Source: Opisthorchis felineus | Lineage: Eukaryota > Platyhelminthes > Trematoda > Opisthorchiida > Opisthorchiidae | DNA: 64,000 bases | Assembly (NCBI GenBank): GCA_004794785.1 | Contig: SJOL01007572.1 | Location: forward strand, 333,238 to 397,237 | Direction of reading: 5' to 3' | Shown: positions 1-11,700 of the stretch, piece by piece | Layout: every line of letters starts with the position of its first letter | Position numbering within the stretch: the first letter of the stretch is position 1 | The notes under the pieces: model-generated | The model's database searches: none | Told to the model about the DNA's origin: nothing | Seen by the model: the letters and a program-made list of their open reading frames with translations, nothing else | Made by a program: the position numbers and the translations under genes

Positions 1-2602
1 GGGTGTGACCAAGTCTACTTTGGATAATGCCCACTGTTTATGTCGCCGTCCCTTTTCCACGAACTTCCCAGTACCCACAAACCCCACCAGTCATGCTCTT
101 ATTCTGACCGTAGCTTTATGATCATGCCTGGAGGTATGCCACCCACTAGTTGGGAATAAATATTATTATTATTTTCACATGGCAGGTCTGATATACCTGA
201 TGGTTTAGTTTCCGGGGTCCAAGAGTGTAACGACCGTCTGATTAGCAGTAAACGTCTACGTTGGAGGCTTCAAAGTATCATCATTTAACGCTGGTGACGG
301 GAGAAGAAAACCTGAATGATACATCCATGTGTGATTCCAAGCACTTTCCGACTATTCAAGCCCGAAATTTGCGTTGATCCGCTACTTCCATACTTTTTCT
401 GAAGGCGACTTCTTGGGCACGCTAGGATTAGAAATTTCCCAGAAAGATAAATCCTACCAATAAGTAGTGCTGATGTCACTTATGTTTTGCTTGTTTAGTG
501 AGTGATATTTGGACCAAAAATTGGTCACGAACTTGGAACAACGATTCATTAACTTTCATAGACCCAAGCGCTTCTTCACCAGTGAAGCCACAAAATCCTT
601 CTGGGGCTATAGTTTATCGAAATCCAGCCCCATTGACCCGACTGACTTCATAGCCAACGAGTTCGGAGCCCATACCCACTGAAGTACAGCAAGTGATGGT
701 ACATAATTTCCAAGCCACTGTCTTGGTTTTGTGCGTCGTGTTGATGTTTATGCATGCTGCTTTTTGGCAATCCGTGGACTATTCCCGTAATATAGCGTTA
801 GAGAGACATTATGCCTCGGTTAAATTATATTTATGAACACTTGAATAGGCTGCATGATAAGCTATGAAAATTGTGTTGGCGATATTTGTGTGGTCATCGT
901 GGACGCAGCTTTACACTACCGCACAACGCAACACCCCAATGTGGGTCAAGGCCAGGAGTCATGGCAACCAACTTCATCCGATGTTGTCGGTCAGTTAACG
1001 AGTCAGTGGAGGGGGGACTAAGCTGCCAAATGGTGTTAGCTACCGAATTCTTTAGCATCATCTACTGTAACTATGAAAAACAGTAATAAGACGTCTGTTT
1101 CCCAAACGTTGGGTAGCACACAAATTAAGGCCTAATCAATTCATTACACCTCCAACGTGGCGTGCAACAACGCAACACGGGTGACTTCAAAGCCATGGGG
1201 CAATAAGTATTACGTGAGAAAGTGTAAGATATGAAAAACAGTACACTAGAACAACGAGAGTGTATAGACACGAGCGCTTCAGTGATAAAAGCCCAACAGA
1301 TTCGAACTAAAGCCATCAAAGCCATGTAGATTGTGAATAAGGGTGAAAAATTGGAGATGTTCGCCTTAGGGGGAAATGAGCGTTTGCATCCCAGAATTAT
1401 GGTGTGCAATAAAATTGGGTAAACTCAGCGGATTCGTTGTTGGGGCGGAGTCAAAGGTAAAAACTTTGGGGTGGGTGAAACATTGCTGATATATTGGACC
1501 AAGCAGGAACCATAAAAATCGTTAAAGATAAAAACCCGGCAGAACGTGATATCAAACCCTAATGGAACATCCCGGCTGATAAGAATGGCAGACTAAACCT
1601 AGTGGTGATTGGGTCCGGGTGAGCAGTTTGTTTGTTTTCAAGTAAAGGTTTGAGGGGGCGGAGCCTCATGGCTGGAGTAAATGGGTTGGGTGTGTCGCAT
1701 GACTGGGTAGGCAGTGCAGTACCATCATTGCACTGCCCCAAATTGCCAATGTAACGCCAATAGTGTACAAGCCTGAATAGAACAAACAAATATATGTGGA
1801 AGTCTGGTAGGCGAGTATAAAGTGCGGTCCAATAGAGGCTCAAGAAGCCAACGGTGGCTTTAGGAGGGGTGACTCTTGGCTTCTACCGAGTGTCAGTGGA
1901 CCGGCAAGCGCGAGGTAGAAGTGAGAGAGTTAGCGCGCAATTTGACCTAGTTGGGGTCGTCTCGGTTCCATTCCTTGCAAAATCTAGTGGCAGGACTATT
2001 TACACGGAGGCTGTAGGGAGGGGAAGTCAGAGAGTAGCAAAAATTTAGGGCTCCGGTACAAAGTTACATCAGTTAGCTCCGTTGCCAGGAGGGGCGATTA
2101 GGCTGAAAAAGGCCAGCAGATTAATGGGCAATGATAGAGGTAAGGATTTGTAAATAATGAACAAGGGCCGTCTATCACCAGAAGGTTGCTATGTAAAGCG
2201 AACAGAACTTCAATTGAGGGGGTAAATGGGGGAAGACCATGGGCCACTGGCCACTGAATCACTACTTCCACCTTCAAACAGCGAGTGTGGCTTGACCAAA
2301 AATGCCAGCAGACACAAGTAGTGAATGTGCCACAAAATATGTGGGAAGACCGTTGTATCCTTAGTCGTATGTAGCCATTAGCGGCTATACCCCGGGAATG
2401 CGAGAAGAGGAAACGTATATGTTATGCTTGGCCGACGAGTTGGAATTGGTATAGAGCCAATCCTACCAGCATGAAGTTGGCGAAAGATTTGCACGTTAAT
2501 TGAGGCACAAATATCTTCAAGTCACCCACGCATTTTAACAGAGGAAAGGATAAATACACTCATTTGCAAATCAATTTGGTTTACACGGGAGACTCAAGTG
2601 AG
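1..2602. other. Unassigned intergenic DNA
   Basis: Only short frames of under 95 codons with no family motifs. No repeat copy, tRNA or hairpin is recognised. Confidence 0.6.
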
Positions 2603-2690
2603 TCTCTCGTTTATGATGTTCTTCAACTGAATGTGCTGCACACAGGCCGCTTCATGTTTCAGTTGGTACGATATTCGAGATATCGCAGTA
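2603..2690 (+). repeat. Dispersed repeat R2, copy 1
   Basis: About 88 bases closely matching the reverse complement of 22157-22243 (roughly 90 percent by eye), including the shared block GATATTCGAGATATCGCAGT-like sequence and a central ATGTGCTGCAC. Similarity stops at 2690, five bases before the hairpin arm at 2695. Family unknown; it could be a SINE or the end of a larger element. Confidence 0.7.
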
Positions 2691-2694
2691 TATT

Positions 2695-2768
2695 TTCATG
2701 AAGGAAACTACTCACAAGGTTGCTGTCGAAGAGTTTTCAGCAACCTTGTGAGTAGTTTCCTTCATGAA
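2695..2768. repeat. Perfect 31-bp inverted repeat (hairpin)
   Basis: Left arm 2695-2725 and right arm 2738-2768 are exact reverse complements; the loop is 12 bases (2726-2737). An RNA of either strand would form a 31-bp stem. It abuts the end of repeat R2 copy 1. It could be a fold-back insertion, a replication-slip product, or a small hairpin RNA precursor; the sequence does not decide. Confidence 0.9.
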
Positions 2769-4431
2769 GAGGAAAGGATAGTTTTTCCTCGTCTGTATTT
2801 TAATTCTCCATTTGAAGAATTACCATAAAAATGGCAAAATCTGGACAAGCCCTAACAAGTAGCTGCAAATGGACAGCAACGGTATTCTCTTGTGTAGCTG
2901 CTGAATTAAGGGCCAGCCTCAAAACCACCAGTTGTGAGGAAAGCTCTCACGCTTTTGGAGGGGTTCCGGATATGGGATCCTAGTGTTGTGGAACGTGATA
3001 CACCGACTATGCCTGCAGGGTGTACCCTACCGCCACACAAAACTGTGGCGCATTGCGCATGCTACCAGGTCTTTGGGAAGGGCAGCTACTGAGCAGACAT
3101 GATCTTGACTTGTGCTATAAAAGTAAACCCCAGCTACCAGATATATTATCCCATCGGAGAAAAGCTAGCCCCGTGAAACGGCTCAACCACTTCAAACAAG
3201 CAAATGCTAGGATGTTGACGACAATAGCGGCCAATTAAATGACAGTTACCAGTGGGGTGGTAGAAGTAGAATTTAGGTGTTCAGAGCTTCCGCACCGTAG
3301 GTAAACGGCGGAGCGATAGTGCGAAGCACCATGTGAAGCAGAGTTACCCCACACTTTTGTGCATGGCTGAACTGGAAGAAGTAACCAACAGTTGCATCCA
3401 TTGTGCACCATCAAGGCGATGGTTTTTGTGTGTGCAATGAGGTGTGACCGGAGGAGGTGAGGCGGCAGCAACGAGTGGGGGGCCATACATTCTTCTTGGT
3501 CATAATGATTAGAGCATATCAAAGCACAGAACCAGATGCTGAAAAGAACAAAGAGTAAGCCGGAGATGGAACCCGGTTCAATGAACTAGGAGACAAGAAT
3601 CACATTGGCAGAAAAGTTCAAGTCCATAATTAAAGACAGAAAAGGGGCGATTCAGGTAGGCGTGAAATGACGAGCATTGAAATATCTCAGTAGCAGGTTC
3701 AAACCCTGGGAGGAATGGGTGAATGCACTTGTCTAGAGTGGATTTGTTGCTTAAGGCTGAGAAGGGTGGTGAGTCAAGAGTGAGTCAAGGGTGAGTCAAG
3801 AGAAAAGCCGTTCCGGATGTGAACCAGTTTGAAAGGGCCAACAAGGATAAGCATGCTTAGATCAGACAACTGGACAGTAGGAGAGAAAGAGCAGCTCAGA
3901 ATTGATTGGGCGTTCTCTTAAAAAGTGTCAGGTTTGATGTTCGGTTTCCTCAACATAAATGTAGGCGGCAGCGATGTTCCGAAGGCCTACGTGCGAAAAC
4001 GGGCAGTGGATTTGTCTTGAGTCCTGAGGTAGAGACGGAGGAATATGTTTCGTCCAGAGGCAGTTCTAAAGTGGAGAATGGGGGTGAAAAACCAAATTTG
4101 CGGATACTGTATGGAAGGCGAGAAGAAAACTCAACACACTGGTTGGCAATGTGGGCCATTTAGTAGCTCGCAGGAAGTGGAAGGCTTGTTTTAACCTAAG
4201 GCATGTCAGCCATTGAAGATCCAGCCGACGTGAAAGACAATGAAGCCGGTATGGTGGTGTGGAAGGCGTCCGAAAAGGAGAATTGGCAGATGGCCACAGC
4301 AGTCTGGCAGCCTCGAGAGTTTTGACCAGGGTTGGTCTTACAAACCGCTTGAAGATAGCGATTAAGCATGGTCTGCTGTGGAATGAGCGACTAATAAATT
4401 TGCAAGGCTTGCGAGCTCCGGGTACTTGGTA
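2769..4431. other. Mostly unassigned; short tandem repeat
   Basis: Holds about three tandem copies of an 11-base unit GTGAGTCAAGA at about 3769-3802. The rest is probably decayed repeat DNA next to the LINE relic that follows; no frame is recognisable. Confidence 0.5.
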
Positions 4432-5326
4432 TTAAGTACAGTTGGAAAAGCTAGATGTCCGTGAGTGCCTGAGACATAGGTTTTCCATTTCAGGAGGAGC
4501 AAGAAGTGACAATTCACTGGAAAAAACGTCCCAAAGGGAGACTGGAACTGATAGGAGAGTGCTTGACATATTGAAATGGCAAAAAGAACGCTGTTGAGGA
4601 TCAGAGGAGTAGGGAATCCAGGTCAGACCAATCTTAGATGAAGTAAGATCAGAAACATTGGACCGGCATAAGTACGCCATCTTACTATCGTAAGGAAGAA
4701 GTAGAAGAGACCCGTGGGTGATCGAGTCAGCAAGATTATTGCTGTACAAAAGGAAGAGCAGGGGGTCAAACACCCTACCTTCAATAACGCCGCTGGTTAT
4801 GAGGAGCGGTGACGGGAAGAGACTGCCCATTTTAGTAATGTGAATTCTCCCGACCAAGTTAAGAAATGGACCAACACAGAATCTGGCCATCAACATCTAC
4901 CGATTGTAGTCTACTGCGAAGGACGCCGTGGGGGCTTGATCTACAAATTCAAGAACTAAGGTTGAAAACTGACTGCCATGGGAGTAAACTTACGCTATCG
5001 GTCATTAGAAGTCCTGATGGTGGGAAAATAATCCATGTCATGGATTTGGATGAGGAGCTCAGGGGCGTAGGAGAGCAAACATGGTGGATTCTACGTAGGA
5101 AAGTGTTTGTGTGCTTCTGCAGGCCTGGAACTGCACCAGTGATCAGGGAGTTTTTGAAGGAGTAAAGAACGAGTGTGAGGGTGCCCTGGACAAGAGTCCT
5201 AAGAATGTGGGGGAAGATGTCCTTCGTACGTAGAAAAGTGAGATCGCTAAGTTGGAAGCCAAGTGAGGTAAAATAACTGAATGTGCAGAGGGTAGGGCTT
5301 GTGTTGTCGTTGGGTGTATTCGCCAA
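4432..5326 (-). pseudogene. Fossil CR1/Jockey-type LINE reverse transcriptase
   Basis: Two minus-strand frames in element order. The upstream frame (5326-4949) has DIFPHILRTL and SLITGAVPGLQK, which resemble the PxxL(K/R)xL...SLxTGxVPxxW region before RT motif A. The downstream frame (4896-4432) has SGVIEGRVFDPLLFLLY in place of SGVPQGSVLGPLLFLLY and a degraded catalytic box (LLPYDS for the usual YADD/FADD). Several stops and frameshifts separate the parts and the catalytic Asp pair is lost, so this is an old, dead insertion. Its limits are not defined. Confidence 0.65.
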
Positions 5327-7017
5327 GGAATAGGTAGGGGAGCAATGGGTGGGAGGGTTAGAAGGATTAAGGACAGGAGGGCTAGTTCGGCTGAGGAATT
5401 AGGAGTTCATATTTCTTAAGGGGTTAGCAGGGTTAAAAAGAGATTTTCGGTAGGCTGCCATAATACATGGTACTTCAAAAGACCGAGGGAAGCATTGTTT
5501 GTGAATTGGCCGAGTTCCTGCAGAGTCAACGGCAAGGATATGAAAGATGTATGCCACCAGATTCTCGAACTTCCCATGTTTAGCATACCTTACGAGAGCT
5601 TGTATCAGTCTGATCCTGTGAAGAATCCGGCTGAGACCAAGGCCACCACTGCTTTGAGCCCTGCAAAAACCTTACCGTGTCCACCACGAATAAATTAAAA
5701 CACCGTGTGCACTAGTGGATATTTTACAGTTGGTTTTGTGATGAAACATTTTACGAGCGGAGTTTTTCAACAATGCTGTGACCACCGTAATTTAGTTTCG
5801 TCGTGACTTACAAAATGACCATAATCACAAACTACAGTAGTAGTGGGGTATGGGTGGTACCCACAGACGTACTAGTGAGGTCCGCTGGTGCAGGTGGTAT
5901 GCTCAGACCAGCCGGACTGCCTCAAGCACGTTGGCCGCATTCTGATAGGTACGATCAAACCGTGTTTCTACTGTCCACCGTAATTTTGGTCGATTTTCCC
6001 CAACCAAAGCCGCTTACCACGGTCAAAACTTTGAATCATACGAAACTCTTCACTTTGCCTTTTTTCTAACAAAAATAAATCTCAAAAAATATCGCACAAC
6101 GTACAATTTCTGAACAGCATCTGCACCAATGTTATCTCCACTCGTGAGCTTGGAAGCACAGACAGACTCATTCTGGACAATGTATGGATTACTTGTCACG
6201 CCATCATTTAAACTTGAGACAACCGCTGTAAGCTGACCCGATAAACGGAACTACAATGGTCTTCCGATGGAGCCCTCAAGGCCATCGAGATTGCTACTAA
6301 CTGGGCTACTCAGCAGCACAGATATCCTGTGTTTTTACCGACAAGACACTTGAGAAGTCGGAATTGGGACAGTGGGAAAAACTGAACCAGTTCATCAACT
6401 ACTGGGATTACTGCCACGTACAAACTGCCAAGTGAGTTCGTGTGGTTTTATCATAACTAGACATACCAGTCTTTGACATTTTGGAAACCCAATAGCTCAG
6501 GTGTTCCAGATGACTGCGGGTGTAAGTCCGTCGTGGAGATGGTAGCGCTACCTATGCAGGAAGGACAATCAGGTAAGTAAGATGGAAAAAGTTACCAAGT
6601 CAGTATTTGCAAAACAATCACAAAACTATCCGAAAGGACTCGCTGGAGTCTTTCTGACCGGAAGTATTGTGCCGTGCAAAAAAGACTATTCCAGGTAGAC
6701 GTGATAAGGTGGGTATGCATTGGCTGAAGAACTGACTACTGTCATTGAACAGAACTAATGGCGGGTTGTCAAGACCAGGAGCACAACAACGCTTGAGTAG
6801 GGATTCTGCACAGCAGTTCGCACAGGCGACCCATCGCCCAACAGTAAAAGTCCGATAGCCTCTAAGGTAAATGTTCAGTGCACCCGTGGCCGACTGATCA
6901 ATAGGAATTTCAAACATAAAGTGTCTGTTCACGATTCCCCTACGGTTGTATATTTGTTTGTAAGTGTTCTGCAAACTACATGGTTCCAACGAAACGGTGC
7001 TTATCTCATAGAATCAT
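5327..7017. other. Unassigned intergenic DNA
   Basis: No recognisable coding or repeat structure. The 123-codon minus frame at 6618-6989 shows no motifs. Confidence 0.55.
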
Positions 7018-7213
7018 GATAATAAAAGGTAATCGTTCAGCTGTAACACCCTTTCGGTGCTTAGCTGTCACGCCACCAGAAGGAAGTACGAGGGCAGGGA
7101 TACTGCCAGGTTGTCCAAGCCTAGACAGGGGAAGTCGAGAGGCAGAGGTCGGGTTCGAACCACGGACCTTCCGGTCAGTAACTTCGTGCTGTAATCACTG
7201 AGCCATCTCGCTC
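7018..7213 (-). mobile_element. tRNA-derived SINE, copy 1
   Basis: Read on the minus strand it begins with a tRNA-like head: GAGATGGCTCAGTGATTA (box A region) and GTGGTTCGAACCCGACC (box B). A unique body follows, including CCTGTCTAGGCTTGG, CTGGCAGTATCCCTGCCCTC and GCACCGAAAGGGTG, then an ATTATCATGA-like tail. The same body occurs at 12555-12748 and, more diverged, at 40211-40402 and 39548-39693. A Pol III internal promoter is implied by the A and B boxes; it is non-coding. Confidence 0.85.
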
Positions 7214-8598
7214 TAGAATCAAGAAACCCTCATCGATTCGCCATTCACCTTATCGGTACCGACAACAGGGTCGATCTACCTTAGTCATTCGGCTTAACCT
7301 ATAGAGTATCAAAACATCGGTCGAAGGTTATTCCTATAAGGAATGCTCGGAGCACCAGAAGTGGTCGCCATTCGGACAACTGACCCCTCGCTTTGCCGGA
7401 AAAAGCTGCATGTAAAAGCTCTGACGCTGCCTTGCTCAGCCAAACAAACTTCCCTACCACTGAATAGCTAGTGTAGTTGTTTTGATGCCAGTGGTATGAC
7501 AGAAATTTGCAGTATTTAATCTAGCTTTCTATTTCGCACTGTACTCGCCCGATGAGATGCCATAGAATACGATCGCTCGCAAAATAAAAGGATCTCTGAA
7601 CACCTTACCGAGGGTGGGACTGCAACCCATTGAGATCCGTCATCCGTCATCATAGATGAATTGGCGACCATTCTTGTCGGAGTTGATAGTAAGATACTCT
7701 TCGCCTTGGAAGCAGCATCTTTTGTCAGAGGCTTGCAGCAAACACGAGTCAGTTACGCTATTCTAAAGAAACGCGGTTGTTCGGAACCCTCTCATGCCAG
7801 CGCTGCAGTCACTTTGTTTAAAAACCGTATGAATCATCAATTTTTCATAATAAATACAATTCCACTTAGCGAATAGTTCCAACAGCAACATTTCCACCTG
7901 AATGGGAAATTAACCGTTCATTTCCTGGACCACGAAGTTTTTATTGCGCGGTCATCACAATGAGAAAACCCCATGACCCAAAATACTTCTACACAAAGGT
8001 TTCTCCCGGGGAAAATGGAATCTCGGGGTAAAATTACAAAAGTTTATGCGAACTCAATAAAGACGGCATAATTAAGTAATCATGCAGGGTTGCATGTGTT
8101 AAAATTGTATTCCACGAAACTTTCCATCATTTAAAAATTTCTGCCGCCACTGCGTCATGTGTACTGACTTACTTCTAACGCTGGCTCTTCAAATGAAAAA
8201 CGGCTCGTTTAAGATACCTTGTCTCACACGAGCTCAAATAAGCCAAGTGGAACCGGTCGTATTGAATAGAAGGGATAGAGAGCTAGGCCTTTGCTACCCC
8301 CCTGCACAGTCATGATCGTGCTCGACAGAGCACCGTCACAAAGAAATCAGATGAGTGAGGAGAGCTCTATTTTTCTACCTCAATACGCGTCAAATTAGGT
8401 ACAATCAGCTGAATAAACGATAAAGCAGTGAACCAGACGAAAGGGAGTAAAACTCGTCGAAATCCCAATAGGCATGATCGTCCGTCAGTCACAGGGAACT
8501 GACAACATAATCATCGTAAAAGCGCATCAAGTTTATACACCAAAAAAACCCAATAATAATCGTTATTTTACGAAAGCACTTCAAAAGCTTCAAGAGAA
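7214..8598. other. Sequence downstream of C1GALT1
   Basis: Would contain the gene's 3' UTR. No minus-strand AATAAA is seen close to the stop; the nearest is 7940-7945, about 650 bases downstream. No other features are recognised. Confidence 0.5.
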
Positions 8599-8709
8599 TT
8601 AAAATTGTTCACGAGATCTTGCGGTGTACAAAAGATAGTCTAAAAAGTACAGTTCCTCAGGCTTGATGTAGTGGAAAGAGACGGGATTATTGGCGCAACA
8701 TCTCTCACC
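8599..8709 (-). CDS. C1GALT1: C1GALT1 exon 6: terminal CC/FHY segment
   Basis: A 36-codon last exon after acceptor CCACTTCAG. It reads [20 protein letters not shown] and then a short tail [16 protein letters not shown] before TAA (8601-8599). The double Cys followed by xxxxVSFHY is a hallmark of C1GALT1 near its C-terminus, and the YxLxYLLY helix also fits. The tail ends about 35-40 residues earlier than in vertebrate enzymes. It was found by searching for the FHY signature, because it is too short to stand out as an open frame. Confidence 0.9.
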   Translation of the reverse strand, partial: GERCCANNPVSFHYIKPEELYFLDYLLYTARSREQF

Positions 8710-11700
8710 CTGAAGTGGAGAATACACGAAAACAGCATGATACACGGTTGAGTATGGGTGACCGCAGCTCGAAAAATTTCTTGGTGCTGTCGCAATATGA
8801 TATAGAAGCCTTGGTTAAAGTTCTACTGGAACGAGAGGAAGTTGGGCAGTTGGTTGAGTGACCAAATTAGTATGGTTTAGAGCTGAGCTGAGAGGAGAAG
8901 CGGTTCGAGGACTAATTTTACACCTTAAGCTTTCACAATCTGCTCGTATTATCAATGAAAAATCTTGGTTTTACACCTGCTCAAACGAGCATCACGGAGC
9001 GGTCCACAGAGCTATAATGGAGTATACCCGTGCAGTATTCAGCATGCCCTATCGGGTTCCTCCCGCATATATGTCTCCTTGGTCCTTCAGGTTACAGTAA
9101 TTGTGGTAACTTGTTACCTAAGATTAAGAAAGTCATGGCAACCTCACCTCAAAAATGGTAACCGTGAGGCCGCGCTTTTGGGCCTCATGCTTTGACCGAT
9201 GATCCTCATCGTCCTCTTGTGTAAGCCTTGGAGCCCTCACGGTGTCTCAGCCGAAATTCAACCGCGCTATATGCTAGCACAAGTATATTCACAGCATATC
9301 ACTCGTCGTGTTGTGACAACAGCCGGGGCACCTTGCTCGTTGCGTGCAACAGAGTGAACAAGCTAGAACATGCTTCCATATTTCTTCATTATCAATCACC
9401 TCTCCCAACCTGATTTAATCACCATAGATGTCAGCCGTGTTCACACTAAATGCTCAGATCTTACGCTTCGTATACTTTTTGGACCCCGGTCTCGAGCTTT
9501 CAGTGCAACCATCAACGTGGAAAATCTCCAGCTAATGGTCCAACAAGCAGTTCGTGGACACAGATTTTAGTGACTTCGATAGGTATTTGCTTAAGTTCTG
9601 AAAATCAATTCAAGATCCAAATAATACTGATATTACAGCGATTTCGCTATCTACATGCTATTGATCGTGAACATCAGCTGACTATGCGGCTGTGTCTGCG
9701 GCTTCAGTCAGTATTGGTGTAACGCTTAGTTCCTAGACTCGACTGGTTAGCTGTATACACCAAACATTGTGACGTCCAACCGTCCAGCTCTGTAGAAATT
9801 CGCACTAACCAAAATATTTATTCATGGTATCTATCTATCCACTTATCTATCAATGCCACCCAAAAGAACGAACATCTGTAGGTCTAAATCAACGAGACAA
9901 TTTTAAGTGGGAATTAACCACCCGTTTGTTCATCACAAGCAGTCTGGAGATAGCCGCAATAGTCAAAAACCTCAACAAACAATTAAGCTGCCTCAGGACA
10001 TCAAAGGGACAATTTAGTTGTCCACACCAAGAACCAAGAGCAAGCTACTGTGGCGACCGCCAGCTTTCTCTCAACTATGGAGAGTACAGACAATGCAGTA
10101 CCCGATGAGAAGGCTCAGTTGTTGACTGTCTACAATTGATGCGACACGCTGCGTTCAGATGTCAAGTGGACGTAGACGGTCGGATCGGACAGTGTGTTTA
10201 AACAGAGATTCGTGGTGGAACCGAGAGGTCCTTGAAATGAGACATGCTAATGCAGTCGGGATGCGTGGAAGCAAACTCCAGGCAATATTTCAAGCAGGAC
10301 CCAAGAGAACAGCGGTTTAAAGATGACATTGGAAATCTCACATTCCAAACATCACAAGTCCAGATTTATTGAAGGAGCACTTATAAAAAACAGTTGATTC
10401 AGTTGTCCTTCTGCCCATTTACCCGACAGCCAATAAAACTGTCAGAATCGAGCAGTACTCTGTCAGTTTACAGGCAATGATATGCCTCCCTGCCCTGAAC
10501 TGTTATCCGGCTGTAAGACCAGAGGGGTCTACCTTAGCGTTATTCAGCGAAACTGGTGAATATTTGGACTACGCTTTGACAAATTTGTCTAAACTTAGAT
10601 GAGAAGAATATGTTATAGAAAGCCGCGTAAAAGCTGAAAAACCCGCAGCAACTGTTCCAACCATGGAGGCGTAAGTAATGACGTGGTCATTAGCTCCCCT
10701 AAAGTCGAGACGCCAAACTCTGGCAGACGGAACGCAAATCCATGTGAACAAAGAGGACTCCGGACGAAAAATGGGGAAATTTATTTATGCAGCAGACACT
10801 ACATAAACCGTGGTCCTAAAACTCTGCATGTGCTACAGAACACATATATTAATGCAAAACATCTCTCCATATCGAACCTATAACTTATACACAATAAATG
10901 TTTGCTTCTTTCTCTACCATTAAAGCCATTCAGCTCGCTTAAATTGAGCAATTCAATACAAGGCGATTGTAGTTCAACGTATGCCCTTTTGTCAACACGA
11001 TTAAGGTATACTCCAGCTTATTCCCCCGTAGGCCTTTTCCCCAAGAAAGAATACGTGAAATTATTGAGTCTACATAAAATCAGTCGGTATAATTGTCAAG
11101 ACTATGTGGGTGAGTTGCTTTCCCATCTAGCAAGCTCTGTCTCCAAGGAAGGCAGATGAACATTTCATGAAAACTGTCCCGACTCACGATTTTTTCTGCT
11201 AGACTCACCCAACAATTTATCGGTATCCGTGCGAAAAATATATTTTGACGTGGTTACAGAACTTGACGAGTGAAAATCAATCCTGATTTTGAAATATGTC
11301 ATCTCGATCACCACTAAAAAAAACTCTGATTGTTAGGATAGCGTCAGTAATACGGTGAACATCCATGCGTACATCGAACAACAATCTCATCATGTTTGAT
11401 CACACAGTGTACTCAAGAGATGAGGTTGTAAAATGAAACAAATAGAGTACTTAGTTCAAACTAGCTATTACGGCCGGTGAGGACAAACTCGTTATGTCAC
11501 TGAGCGCATTAACTCTCAATGGACTATGTAACTCCTAATATGCAAAAGTGGCCTTTGTCCAGAGTGGCTCACCTGCTGAACACTTTCCCATTGAGCATCG
11601 GCTCACAATTCACTCTTCTTGTAGATGCAGTAGCGGTTACTAGGTGGGTTCATTGTGTGGAGATGTTCTATACCGGTCGCACCTAATCGTCAGGTCACTG

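Noticed and set aside
3235..3522. 95-codon minus frame next to the LINE relic at 4.4-5.3 kb as its 3' part
   Set aside because: It shows none of the LINE C-terminal blocks seen in copies A and C.
7130..7213. tRNA gene suggested by GGTTCGAACC and TGGCTCAGT boxes
   Set aside because: The A and B boxes are followed by a repeated SINE body and no proper acceptor stem is formed; other SINE copies share the full unit.
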